From NCBI RefSeq assembly GCF_011043775.1, contig NZ_JAAKXY010000002.1, positions 496,001 through 560,000 of the forward strand: a stretch of DNA of 64,000 nt. Direction: 5' to 3'. A model generated the notes under the pieces. The model was not told where the DNA came from. It did no database searches and worked only from the letters and a program-made list of their open reading frames with translations. Source of the DNA: Natronolimnobius sp. AArcel1 (lineage in GTDB: Archaea; Halobacteriota; Halobacteria; Halobacteriales; Natrialbaceae). Shown here in pieces: positions 16,586 through 25,135 of this stretch. Position 1 is the stretch's first letter; each line of letters opens with the position of its first letter. The translations under genes were made by a program, and so were the position numbers.

Positions 16586-17410
16586 ATGACATCGGGTGCA
16601 GGCGGACAGTCGGGACCGGCGGCAGAACCCGCGTCGAATGCGGAGTCGACGGGAACGGGAAGCGCAGTCACCCTCGAGAACGTCCGCAAGACCTACCAGC
16701 TCGGCGAGCCGGTCCACGCGCTGGATGGCGTCTCGCTCGAGATACCACGCGGCTCGTACACGGCGATTATGGGGCCGAGTGGGTCGGGAAAGTCGACGCT
16801 GATGAACCTCGTGGGCTGTCTGGATACGCCGACGGAGGGCACCGTCGTCGTCGACGGCGCGGACGTAAGCCAGTTGAGCGACCGTGAGCGGACCCGGCTC
16901 CGGGGGACGACGGTCGGGTTCGTCTTCCAGACGTTCAATTTGATGCCACGACTGAACGCCCTCGAGAACGTTGCGCTGCCGCAGTTGTTTCAGGGGATTG
17001 ACCGCGGTGAGCGCCACGACCGAGCACGGGAGCTACTCGAGCGCGTGGGACTGGGCGACCGGACCGATCATATGCCAAACGAGTTGTCCGGCGGCCAGCG
17101 CCAGCGAGTGGCGCTCGCTCGCGCACTGGTGAACGATCCCGCAATCGTGTTGGCCGACGAGCCGTCGGGTAATCTCGATACCGAGACCGAAGCGGACGTG
17201 CTCGATCTCTTCGCCGAGTTTCATGACGCTGGGACGACGATGGTCGTCGTCACCCACGAGCGCCACGTCGCCGAGCGCGCCGAGCGGATCGTCCACGTCC
17301 TCGATGGGGAACTCGAGCGAATCGAGTCGCTCGACGATGGAGCGGCCATGACACCAGAGGGAGACGCAACTGCAGACGATGACACCCCGCCGGAGTCGGG
17401 GCAAAAGTAA
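16586..17410 (+). CDS. ABC transporter ATP-binding protein (LolD/MacB type)
   Basis: 274 residues. Walker A GPSGSGKST (residues 63-71), Q-loop FVFQTFNLMP, signature LSGGQRQRVALARAL, Walker B IVLADEPSGNLDT and H-loop VVVTHERH are all intact. The NLMPRLNALENVALP segment is typical of the MacB/LolD/FtsE subgroup that powers transport or extrusion of lipoproteins, peptides or drugs. About 25 disordered residues lead and an acidic tail ends the protein. Its stop overlaps the permease start by 1 bp. Confidence 0.92.
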   Translation: MTSGAGGQSGPAAEPASNAESTGTGSAVTLENVRKTYQLGEPVHALDGVSLEIPRGSYTAIMGPSGSGKSTLMNLVGCLDTPTEGTVVVDGADVSQLSDRERTRLRGTTVGFVFQTFNLMPRLNALENVALPQLFQGIDRGERHDRARELLERVGLGDRTDHMPNELSGGQRQRVALARALVNDPAIVLADEPSGNLDTETEADVLDLFAEFHDAGTTMVVVTHERHVAERAERIVHVLDGELERIESLDDGAAMTPEGDATADDDTPPESGQK

Positions 17411-18738
17411 TGGGACCACTCGAGTTGCTGGGATTGGCCTGGCGGTCGATCCGCGGACACAAACTGCGCTCGGCGCTGACGACGCTTGGCGTGGTGATCG
17501 GCATCGCCGCCGTCATCGCCTTCGTCACGCTCGGTGCAAGCCTGCAGGCGGGCGTTATCGGCGACATTAGCCCAGACGATCAGCGCAACGTCTACGGCTG
17601 GGCGTCCGATCCCGATACCGAAGGTGGCCCACTCGCGGGCGCACAGCCAGTGGTGAGCGAACATGATCTCGAGACGCTCGACGGGGAGGCCGACATCGAC
17701 GCGGCCTACGGCTACATGCCGTTGTCGACGCAGGCACTCGTCTTCGAAGACGAAATTTCGCCCCAGAGCGACGCCCTCGTCGCCGCCGGGCCGCCGTATA
17801 TCAGGGAGGGAACGCTCGAGGAGGGCCGCCAGTTCGAGCAGGGCGAACAGGAGGCGGTGATCAACCCGGCCGTCGCCGAGCAGTTCGAGGAGAACGTCTC
17901 CGTCGACGACGAACTCACCATCGCGCTTCAGGGTGGCGAGACGACGACCGTCACGGTAGTCGGAATTACGGACAGTTCGGAGGGGCTGAGCCCGTTCGAG
18001 GGCTTCGAGCCGTCGCCGCGGGTGTACGTGCCTACTGACCCCTTCTACACCGAGGCAGGCGGTGACATGGTCCCTGTTCCGGGCGGTGATGACGGTGCGG
18101 AAGACGGCGATGACACAGCGGACGGTGCAGAAGACGGCGATGAAACCGACACCGGCGACGACGCGCTCTTTCTCGCCATCGTCGTCCAGGCCGACTCGGC
18201 TGACGAGGCCGACATCGACGCCGCTCGAGAAAGCGCACTCGCCTATCTCGAGAGCGGAGACTCCGATGCGGGCGAACTGCTGGGTGATGATCTCGAGATG
18301 ACGCTGCAGACGAGTACCGAACTGCTCCAGCAACTCGAGGATATACTGGATCTGCTACAGAACTTCATCGTCGGCATTGCGGCTATCTCGCTGGTCGTCG
18401 GCTCGATTGGGATCGCGAACATCATGCTGGTCTCGGTGACCGAGCGGACGCGCGAAATCGGGATCATGAAAGCCGTTGGCGCGCAGAACCGGGACGTTCT
18501 CGGACTGTTCTTGACCGAAGCCGTGATCCTCGGCGCAATCGGGGCGGTGCTTGGCACCGCGCTTGGGCTCGCAGTGGGCTATCTGGGTGCGTGGTACATC
18601 GACCTGCCACTGGTCTATCCCTACGAGTACGTCGCGCTCGCAATCGCTGTCGGCGTCCTCGTCGGTGTCGTCTCTGGACTCTATCCCGCCTGGCAAGCCG
18701 CCCGAACCGACCCGATAGACGCACTCCGATACGAGTGA
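17410..18738 (+). CDS. MacB/FtsX-like ABC transporter permease
   Basis: 442 residues. N-terminal helix (about 20-42) preceded by SIRGHKLRSALTTLGVVIG, a large extracellular MacB-like periplasmic-core domain (about 45-310), then three helices ending in YPAWQAARTDPIDALRYE, the FtsX-family C-terminus. SVTERTREIGIMKAVGA between helices is the coupling segment. An acidic low-complexity run rich in Gly, Asp and Glu (about residues 222-256) interrupts the extracellular domain and looks like a haloadaptive insertion. Co-operonic with the ATPase. The two lipoproteins that follow may be cargo or partners, by inference. Confidence 0.9.
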   Translation: MGPLELLGLAWRSIRGHKLRSALTTLGVVIGIAAVIAFVTLGASLQAGVIGDISPDDQRNVYGWASDPDTEGGPLAGAQPVVSEHDLETLDGEADIDAAYGYMPLSTQALVFEDEISPQSDALVAAGPPYIREGTLEEGRQFEQGEQEAVINPAVAEQFEENVSVDDELTIALQGGETTTVTVVGITDSSEGLSPFEGFEPSPRVYVPTDPFYTEAGGDMVPVPGGDDGAEDGDDTADGAEDGDETDTGDDALFLAIVVQADSADEADIDAARESALAYLESGDSDAGELLGDDLEMTLQTSTELLQQLEDILDLLQNFIVGIAAISLVVGSIGIANIMLVSVTERTREIGIMKAVGAQNRDVLGLFLTEAVILGAIGAVLGTALGLAVGYLGAWYIDLPLVYPYEYVALAIAVGVLVGVVSGLYPAWQAARTDPIDALRYE

Positions 18739-18774
18739 CTGTGTGCCGTCTGTTCGGCTGACGGTAACGACAAA

Positions 18775-18782
18775 ACATATAT
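18775..18782 (+). promoter_or_regulatory. TATA box of the beta-propeller lipoprotein operon
   Basis: ACATATAT centred about 26 bp before ATG 18805. It shows that the two propeller genes have their own promoter 37 bp after the permease stop. Confidence 0.65.
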
Positions 18783-18804
18783 CTTCGCTGTTAGATCTGT
18801 GCGT

Positions 18805-20139
18805 ATGCGACGCCGCCAGGTCCTCGCGGCTGTCGCCGGCACGGGAACCGTCACCCTCGCCGGCTGTCTCGAGGACGAGTGCCCTCCCCGAGCGGATGCC
18901 GAACCCCTGCCAGCCGGCTGGCCAATGGCGGGCTTCGACGCTGCGAACGCGAGTATCGGGGCCGATGACGAGCCGAGCAGTGCCGTCAACGATGACAATG
19001 GCGACGGCGACTCGCTCGAGCCCGACGACATCGAACACTGGCACGTCGAACTCTGGGAGCAAGCCGACGACGGGATCAACGGCGGCACGAGCGCGCCGGT
19101 CGTCGACGGCGAGCGCGTTTACGTCAGCTACGGCCTGCCGGGTGGGTGGAACCGTGAGAGCGACGGCGGCGTCCTGTTAGCACTCGAGGAATCGACCGGC
19201 GAACTCGAGTGGGAGTACACCCTCGCAGAACGGGCCGGTGGGGCACCCGTACGCGTTGGTGACGGCGTTTTAGTCGGCAGCGCCGATGGCACGCTCGCGC
19301 GACTCGAGGCCGAAACCGGCGAACCCGAGTGGACGACCGACCTCGGAGATGCGGTCAGAACGCCCGCAGTCGCCGACGGCTGGTGTTACGTCCAGACTGA
19401 CGACGGACGCGTCCACGCGATTGACGCCGCGACCGGCGAGCGCTGCTGGGACGCACGGGCCGGCGGCCTGCGCGAGCGGGTCGGCTTCGGCGACGAGTAC
19501 GAAGCCACTGGTCGACCTGCTATCTCCGATGACGCGGTCGTCGTCACGACTGGGGTTGACGATGGCTCGAGGTCCAGTGGACTCGTACGCGCCCTCGAGC
19601 GCGACACCGGCGAGGAGCGCTGGACGATGGACCTCGAGGGGCGGAGTACCCCACGATCACCCGTCATCGGGGATGGAGTTGTCTACGCCGTCGGCGACGA
19701 ACGGCTCCACGCCGTGAACCTCGCAGACGGCACCCGCGAGTGGACGTTTGCGACGGGCTATACGACGAGCGCACCCGCAGTCGACGACAACACAGTGTAT
19801 GTCGCTGCAAAGAACGTCTACGCCATCGACAGCGAAAGTGAGCAACACCGGTGGCGACACGTCAATCTCGCGTCGGAATCGACCTCGTTACAAGGACCTG
19901 ATCGTGTACCGATAACCACGACACCCGCAGTCGCGGGCGACCTCGTCGCCGTTGGCTTCGGCGCACTCGAGCGTGCAAGCGGCGAGCACCTGTGGGGCGA
20001 GGTTGGGAATCACGAGGAAAGCGCGTATTTCAGCCCGGGGACGCGCACGTTCGGCCCAGCGATGGCGGGCCACGCTATCGCAAACGGCGCGCTATACGCG
20101 AGTACGCGTGAGGGACGAATCGCGAAGGTGGCACCATGA
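18805..20139 (+). CDS. PQQ-like beta-propeller lipoprotein
   Basis: 444 residues from ATG 18805 (a GTG two codons earlier is possible but the TATA spacing favours the ATG). Tat signal MRRRQVLAAVAG with lipobox LAGC directs export and lipid anchoring. After an acidic linker come repeated blades of the PQQ/YncE/BamB type: EESTGELEWEYTL, EAETGEPEWTTDL, DAATGERCWDAR, ERDTGEERWTMDL and DGTREWTF, each with the xxTGxxxW core. No PQQ-dehydrogenase catalytic residues are evident, so it is likely a binding scaffold. Overlaps the next gene by 4 bp. Confidence 0.85.
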   Translation: MRRRQVLAAVAGTGTVTLAGCLEDECPPRADAEPLPAGWPMAGFDAANASIGADDEPSSAVNDDNGDGDSLEPDDIEHWHVELWEQADDGINGGTSAPVVDGERVYVSYGLPGGWNRESDGGVLLALEESTGELEWEYTLAERAGGAPVRVGDGVLVGSADGTLARLEAETGEPEWTTDLGDAVRTPAVADGWCYVQTDDGRVHAIDAATGERCWDARAGGLRERVGFGDEYEATGRPAISDDAVVVTTGVDDGSRSSGLVRALERDTGEERWTMDLEGRSTPRSPVIGDGVVYAVGDERLHAVNLADGTREWTFATGYTTSAPAVDDNTVYVAAKNVYAIDSESEQHRWRHVNLASESTSLQGPDRVPITTTPAVAGDLVAVGFGALERASGEHLWGEVGNHEESAYFSPGTRTFGPAMAGHAIANGALYASTREGRIAKVAP

Positions 20140-21353
20140 CTCGAGTCGGACGCCGAGTGCTGCTTTCGGCAGGGGCAGCGGGCGTCGTGGGCACGGTCGC
20201 AGGCTGTAGTGATCGTCTCACACCGGGCCTCAAGACCTTCGACGGCTCCGTCTCAGTCGATCCCTCACTCGCAGCAGATACATCGTCGTGGATGGTCACC
20301 CACGGCGACCCCGCGAACACGCGCTCCGTCCCAGCCGACGCTGTTCCCGAGGACCCGAGCCTCGAGTGGGCTGATGCCTACGACACCCACGTCGGACACA
20401 CCCAGCCAGTCGGTCACGAGGGAGCGGTCGTCGGCTCAAACCAGGTTGATTCGCTGTTTCTCATCGACGCCGACCGCGGCGAGCGCGAGTGGACGGTCGA
20501 CGATGAAATCGCGAGCGGCGAGTTCGAACCGCGAAGCAATCCAATCATCACCGACGAGGCCGTCCTGATCGCCTCTCGGTCGGCACTCTGGGCGTTCGAC
20601 CGCGACACCGGCGACGAACGCTGGCAACTCGAGAATGCGTTCTCGATCAGTTCGCTCGGTCCGAACCCGACCGCGGGCGACGAGTTCGTTTTCGGGAGAA
20701 CCACCCTCGGTCTCGCGGCCCATTCACTCGAGACTGGTGAGCGCGAGTGGGAATACCAGATCGGATTACAGCCGACTGCAGTCGCCGCACTCGAGGGAGA
20801 GACCGTCTACGTCGGCGGCGGCGATGCAACCCTGTACGCCCTTGAGCGCGACACCGGCGAGGAGCGCTGGCACGCAAAGGCCGACGGGCCAATCGGTGGC
20901 GGCCCAGTCGTGACCGACTCGCGGATTTACGTCGGCACCGACGCCGGCAGCGTCAGCGCCATCGACCAGGACGGCGACGAGCGGTGGCAAACTGGCGTCA
21001 CAGACGGCCAAGTCGAGACGCTTGCAGTCGGCAACGGCATCGTCTGTGCCGAAACGAGCGACGACGCGATCACCGTTCTCGATCCCGAGACGGGCGACCG
21101 CGTCTGGCGCTCGAGTCGGGTGCTCTCGATGTACTCCGGTGGCCCCGTCATCGGCGACGGCCTGATCATCACGACGGTCGGATCGTCGACGACAGGTACG
21201 TCGAATCGGATTGCTGCGTTCGACGGCGAAAGTGGCTCGCTCGAGTGGGAAAGCGATAGAGGCGGCCTCTCGTACGGTCCCGCAGTGATCGATGGGGCAC
21301 TCTATGCGACAGGCCGACACGACGGACGTTCAGCACTCGCCAAATTCTCCTAA
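20136..21353 (+). CDS. second PQQ-like beta-propeller lipoprotein
   Basis: 405 residues starting inside the previous stop (ATGA overlap), so translation is coupled. Signal RRVLLSAGAAG with lipobox VAGC. Blades are again marked by a W core: DADRGEREWTV, DRDTGDERWQL, SLETGEREWEY, ERDTGEERWHA, DPETGDRVWRS and DGESGSLEWES. It is a paralogue of the preceding lipoprotein with about the same blade count. The pair presumably acts as an extracellular complex; substrate unknown. Confidence 0.85.
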   Translation: MTRVGRRVLLSAGAAGVVGTVAGCSDRLTPGLKTFDGSVSVDPSLAADTSSWMVTHGDPANTRSVPADAVPEDPSLEWADAYDTHVGHTQPVGHEGAVVGSNQVDSLFLIDADRGEREWTVDDEIASGEFEPRSNPIITDEAVLIASRSALWAFDRDTGDERWQLENAFSISSLGPNPTAGDEFVFGRTTLGLAAHSLETGEREWEYQIGLQPTAVAALEGETVYVGGGDATLYALERDTGEERWHAKADGPIGGGPVVTDSRIYVGTDAGSVSAIDQDGDERWQTGVTDGQVETLAVGNGIVCAETSDDAITVLDPETGDRVWRSSRVLSMYSGGPVIGDGLIITTVGSSTTGTSNRIAAFDGESGSLEWESDRGGLSYGPAVIDGALYATGRHDGRSALAKFS

Positions 21354-22094
21354 TTACTCGCGGTCGCGTTCGCGTTCAGTTTCGCGATGTTGCTCCGTCT
21401 CCGAGTTCACGCCAGTCTTATCGTTGGCCTCATCGCTCTCGAGCCAGCGCGCCGGGTCGTGTCGGTGGTTCGGGTCTGGCTGAAACGTCTCTCCGTCTGG
21501 CCCGCTGTTCGAACGGTCGTCGCCAGTGTGGTCGTGCGACCACGAACGGGACCGTGATCGGTCGTCTCGAGAATCCGGGCTCCCCCATCGGTCACGCTCG
21601 TGTTCGTGTGTTCGGCCGCGCTCGCGTGGCGACCGGTCGTGGGCATCCCACGAGTCCGGCCTCGAGTAGCGTCCAGCGGACGTGTGTGAGCCACTGCCGA
21701 GTGACTCGCGTGTGCTGGCATACTGCTCGGGATACTGGCTGGCGAGATACGCACCGAGATAGCCACCCAGAAGCGCCAGCCCGACGGTATAGAGGAGGAC
21801 GATCATCGACAGGAACCCAATCAGGACCAGCGCCAGTGCGCCGCCCTCGAGCGGAATCGCGGCGACGCCGACACCAACTCCGAACACTGCCGCGACGAGG
21901 AACACACCCGCGAGAATCGGCACGAACGTGATCGCGCCCGCAAGCGCCCCGACGACAGCCCCGTCGCGACCATCTGGACCCTCGAGAAAGCCCGCGACCG
22001 CGCCACCGATGACGGTCGAGAATGGGATAAACGAGAGGACGACGCCGACGAGTGCACCAACGAGTGCGTGGACGAGTGTTCGGCCGGTCACCAT
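21354..22094 (-). CDS. DUF5518-type membrane protein with charged C-terminal tail
   Basis: 246 residues from ATG 22092-22094. Three to four glycine-rich helices in the first 125 residues (VHALVGALVGVVLSFIP, VIGGAVAGFLEG, GAVVGALAGAITFVPILAGV, GFLSMIVLLYTVGLALLGGY) match the haloarchaeal DUF5518 fold. Residues about 135-246 are a long hydrophilic, probably disordered tail rich in Arg, Asp, Ser and His. Its stop directly abuts that of the convergent propeller gene. Function unknown. Confidence 0.75.
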   Translation of the reverse strand: MVTGRTLVHALVGALVGVVLSFIPFSTVIGGAVAGFLEGPDGRDGAVVGALAGAITFVPILAGVFLVAAVFGVGVGVAAIPLEGGALALVLIGFLSMIVLLYTVGLALLGGYLGAYLASQYPEQYASTRESLGSGSHTSAGRYSRPDSWDAHDRSPRERGRTHEHERDRWGSPDSRDDRSRSRSWSHDHTGDDRSNSGPDGETFQPDPNHRHDPARWLESDEANDKTGVNSETEQHRETERERDRE

Positions 22095-22148
22095 ACCCGT
22101 TTCAACGATGGGCAGCCTCAAAAATCGGGGTGGACAGTATCGACGCCG

Positions 22149-23312
22149 TTAATCGTCGGCGATCGGTGGCTCCGACGGGGTTTCAGGCGGTTCAGTGCTC
22201 GGGTCGGCTTCAGGAGCATCCCCAGACTCGAGTGCGTCCTCGGCGAGCGTCTCGAGGGAAACATCGCCGTTGACTTCGTCCGCGAGGAGGTCAACGGCTT
22301 CGACGAAGACGGCGACGATCAGCGGGCCGACGACGATGCCGATTGCCCCGAGCGTAAAGAGGCCACCTGTGAAGCCGACGAAGTAGAGACTGCCGGGCAG
22401 TCCCGCAGACCGGCGGGCGAGGCGAGGTCGCACCGCAATATCGGGCAGCCAGGCGACGAAGGCGATGCCGAGGACGCCAACCAGCGTTGCTGCCATGAGT
22501 TCGCCCGCTGCGACGTGATAGAGTGCAATCGGTGCGATCAGCAGGCTCGGGCCGATGATCGGCACGAACTGGAGGATGGCAGCGATGAGTGCGAGCGTAA
22601 AAGCCATCTCGTAGCCGAGTCCCCAGAACAGTGGATACGCAATGACAAGCGTCGCAAGCGAGGTTGCAAGTTGCAGAACGTAGATTGCATACAGCGTCTC
22701 TCGAGTGCGCCGAGCGAGTGCGTACACGATGTCCCGGTAGTCGTGCGGGACCGGCGCGATTGCGGCCCGACCGGCGGCATCGCCTTTGAGCAACAGCGCG
22801 AACAGCAAAATAACGAACAGCGCGAACTTGATCGCAAGCACTGGCAACGCGAGCGCGACCGAGGCTCCGATGCTAGTGAGTGCGTCGACTGCGAGTGACT
22901 GAACGTGTGCAACCTCGATAACGTAGGTCACGTCGAAGGCGGTGACCGGAATCTCGTCTGGCAACCCCTCGATGAGTGCTATAACCTCCTCGAGTCGAAA
23001 GTAGAGCGTGCCAACGAGCGGCGAAAAAACCGCAAGCGCGCTGGCAAAACCGATCATCGTCGCGACGACCGCACTCAGCCACTCCGAGAGGCCACGACGA
23101 ACGAGCCAGGCGTGAACCGGCAACAGGACGTACGCGACCGTCAGCGCGAGCAAGATTGTACTGAGAACCTCGAGCAAAATTGCACCCGTAATGACCCCCA
23201 GCACGAGGACGATTCCGGCGAGCACGTATCGACGCCTTCGGCTCGAGTCGGATGATTGCTTCGCGCCCGGCGTTGGAGGGTCCGCAGCCGGGGTGGCACG
23301 CTCGTTCGACAT
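22149..23312 (-). CDS. AI-2E family (PerM-like) membrane transporter
   Basis: 387 residues with about eight helices. The N-terminal pair (YVLAGIVLVLGVITGAILLE, ILLALTVAYVLLPVHAWL), the large mid loop with the EEVIALIEGLP helix, and the C-terminal GLGYEMAFTLALIAAILQFV, PIIGPSLLIAPIALY and GAIGIVVGPLIVAVFVEAV are typical of the AI-2E/UPF0118 group. These are permease-like proteins; in archaea some members are thought to be sodium-proton antiporters. An acidic tail ends the protein. Same strand as the DUF5518 gene, 54 bp apart. Confidence 0.88.
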   Translation of the reverse strand: MSNERATPAADPPTPGAKQSSDSSRRRRYVLAGIVLVLGVITGAILLEVLSTILLALTVAYVLLPVHAWLVRRGLSEWLSAVVATMIGFASALAVFSPLVGTLYFRLEEVIALIEGLPDEIPVTAFDVTYVIEVAHVQSLAVDALTSIGASVALALPVLAIKFALFVILLFALLLKGDAAGRAAIAPVPHDYRDIVYALARRTRETLYAIYVLQLATSLATLVIAYPLFWGLGYEMAFTLALIAAILQFVPIIGPSLLIAPIALYHVAAGELMAATLVGVLGIAFVAWLPDIAVRPRLARRSAGLPGSLYFVGFTGGLFTLGAIGIVVGPLIVAVFVEAVDLLADEVNGDVSLETLAEDALESGDAPEADPSTEPPETPSEPPIADD

Positions 23313-23400
23313 CTACAGAAGACAGTCACTGAGGGCGTAAAATTGTTCCCACCGAAGGGGTAGCATCGGCCTTAAGCCATCCCACGCGAATGTGCGTACA

Positions 23401-24642
23401 ATGAACCGACGGGCGTTCGTCCGACGTGTTGGCGTGGGCTCGAGCGTCGGCGTCGCCGGGCTTGCAGGGTGTTTCACCCGTGAGGAAAGCGACGATCCGC
23501 AAGAAGACACCGACAACGGTCCCGCCGACGACGCCCTGCGTGTTGCGACCTACTCGTCGATGGTTACCGGCGAAACATCTGCTGGCGCGTGGCTCAAAGA
23601 AACGTTTGAGGAGGAGTACGACGCCGATCTTCGCTGGCGCGTCCCAGAGGCCGGCATTGATCACTTCATCCGCCGTGGCGAACTCGAGACCAGCCTCGGT
23701 GCAGACGTCTATCTCGGACTAACTGCTGGCGACCTCGTTCGCATTGATGACGCACTCAGTGCTGGCGCACTCTTCGAGCGCATCGATCGCGAGGTCCTCG
23801 AGCATGACCAGCGAATTCGAAGTGACCTCGCCTTTGACGATCCGGCTAACCGAGTGTTGCCGTTTGAGACAGGCTATCTCTCGCTCATCTTCGATGAGAA
23901 CGAATTCGGGTCGGAACCACCCGAAACGTTCGATGCACTCCTCGAGGAAGACACCGCGGGGACGCTGCTCGCACAGGACCCACGGACATCCAACCCCGGA
24001 CTTGCATTCTTGCTGTGGACAATTGCTGAATACGGCGATGACTACCTCGAGTACTGGCAAGCACTGGCCGACAACGGTCTCGAGGTACACGACAACTGGT
24101 CAGATGCCTATCGGACGTATCTCGCCGGCGAGCGCCCGCTGGTCGTCTCGTACTCGAGCGACCCCGTTGGCGCAGCCGAGGCCGGCCGCGATCTCACCCG
24201 ACATCAGACGACCAGCCTCGAGGGCCAGTACTTCCAGGTCACCGAAGGTATCGGCGTTTTCGAGACGACGCCGCGGCCGGAACTCGCCTACGAATTTATT
24301 GATTTCGTGCTCTCGGAGACGGCACAGGCTGAACTCGCGCTTCGAAACGTCCAGTATCCTGCCGTCGACGAGGCGTACGTTGAGTTACCCGCGGCGTTCG
24401 ACGACCTGGGTGACGAACCCACCGAAACACAGGCAGTAACCGCAGACTACGATGATCTGAGTGTCTCACTTCCGGCCTGGCTCGAGGAGTGGGAGACCGA
24501 GTTCGGCGACGAGTGGGCGGACGTAACGCCGCCGGAACCACCAGAGACGGACGACGAGACGGACGAAACAGTGTTCGATAATGCAACGGACGATATGGCG
24601 GCAGAACCAGACACGCAGTCGGTGAACGAAACCGATGGATGA
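23401..24642 (+). CDS. thiamine-binding-type ABC substrate-binding lipoprotein
   Basis: 413 residues from ATG 23401 (GTG three codons earlier is possible; a CTTAAG box lies about 28 bp before the ATG). Tat signal NRRAFVRRVG with lipobox LAGC. The mature part is a class II periplasmic-binding fold close to TbpA/ThiB: LRVATYSSM, GADVYLGLTAGDLVRID, VLPFETGYLSLIFDE and a Trp-rich site including WTIAEYG and YWQAL. An acidic tail follows. No permease or ATPase is adjacent, which is unusual for a binding protein. The ligand could also be another small cation or metal. Confidence 0.8.
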   Translation: MNRRAFVRRVGVGSSVGVAGLAGCFTREESDDPQEDTDNGPADDALRVATYSSMVTGETSAGAWLKETFEEEYDADLRWRVPEAGIDHFIRRGELETSLGADVYLGLTAGDLVRIDDALSAGALFERIDREVLEHDQRIRSDLAFDDPANRVLPFETGYLSLIFDENEFGSEPPETFDALLEEDTAGTLLAQDPRTSNPGLAFLLWTIAEYGDDYLEYWQALADNGLEVHDNWSDAYRTYLAGERPLVVSYSSDPVGAAEAGRDLTRHQTTSLEGQYFQVTEGIGVFETTPRPELAYEFIDFVLSETAQAELALRNVQYPAVDEAYVELPAAFDDLGDEPTETQAVTADYDDLSVSLPAWLEEWETEFGDEWADVTPPEPPETDDETDETVFDNATDDMAAEPDTQSVNETDG

Positions 24643-24746
24643 GCAGTGAGTACACGCAGAGTTCCCATCGAACTCGAACCCTACATCTCACAACACGCGA
24701 CTTCGCGTTGCAGTTTTAAGGCCCCGAGCGTGGTACGTGGCGTCGC

Positions 24747-25112
24747 ATGGCACTCGGACGGTTACTCAGCAGCGACCCATCGAGAAGCTCAAAACTCTAC
24801 CTCGCGATTGGCGGCCTCTCGCTCGTCAAGGCCATCGCGGTACGCAACGACCAGGAACGGTTCCGCCGAGAACTACTCGACGCCGGCATGTTCATCGGCG
24901 TCGGCTTGCTCCTCCGGCAGTACAGTCAGGTAAAAGAACAGAAACGCGCCGAAATCGAATCACAGGTCCCCGACTGGGCGATTAGCCTCGCCGGCTCCGA
25001 ATCCGCAAAACACGGCGTTCGAACCGCCGCTCAACGCCTCCAGAGTCGATCAGAACCCGAGCCCGATCCGACGCTTCGCGAACGGGCACGCGGGATGGTC
25101 TCGAGTCGCTAA
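24747..25112 (+). CDS. haloarchaeal hypothetical protein with one hydrophobic segment
   Basis: 121 residues from ATG 24747, with TTTTAAG (24714-24720) about 30 bp upstream. One short hydrophobic helix (about residues 45-57, AGMFIGVGLLLRQY), an amphipathic N-terminal part and a basic C-terminus. No known motif. It converges on the tryptophanase gene. Family not recognised. Confidence 0.65.
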   Translation: MALGRLLSSDPSRSSKLYLAIGGLSLVKAIAVRNDQERFRRELLDAGMFIGVGLLLRQYSQVKEQKRAEIESQVPDWAISLAGSESAKHGVRTAAQRLQSRSEPEPDPTLRERARGMVSSR

Positions 25113-25135
25113 CGACCGGTTCCAGACACGCCCGC

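Noticed and set aside
15856-16887. 343-codon plus-strand frame over the S26B paralogue
   Set aside because: Antisense shadow; the same shadow exists opposite the other S26B gene because the two genes are related.
23313-23400. Possible TPP riboswitch before the thiamine-type binding protein
   Set aside because: The gene appears leaderless (TATA-like box about 28 bp before ATG), leaving no room for an aptamer.
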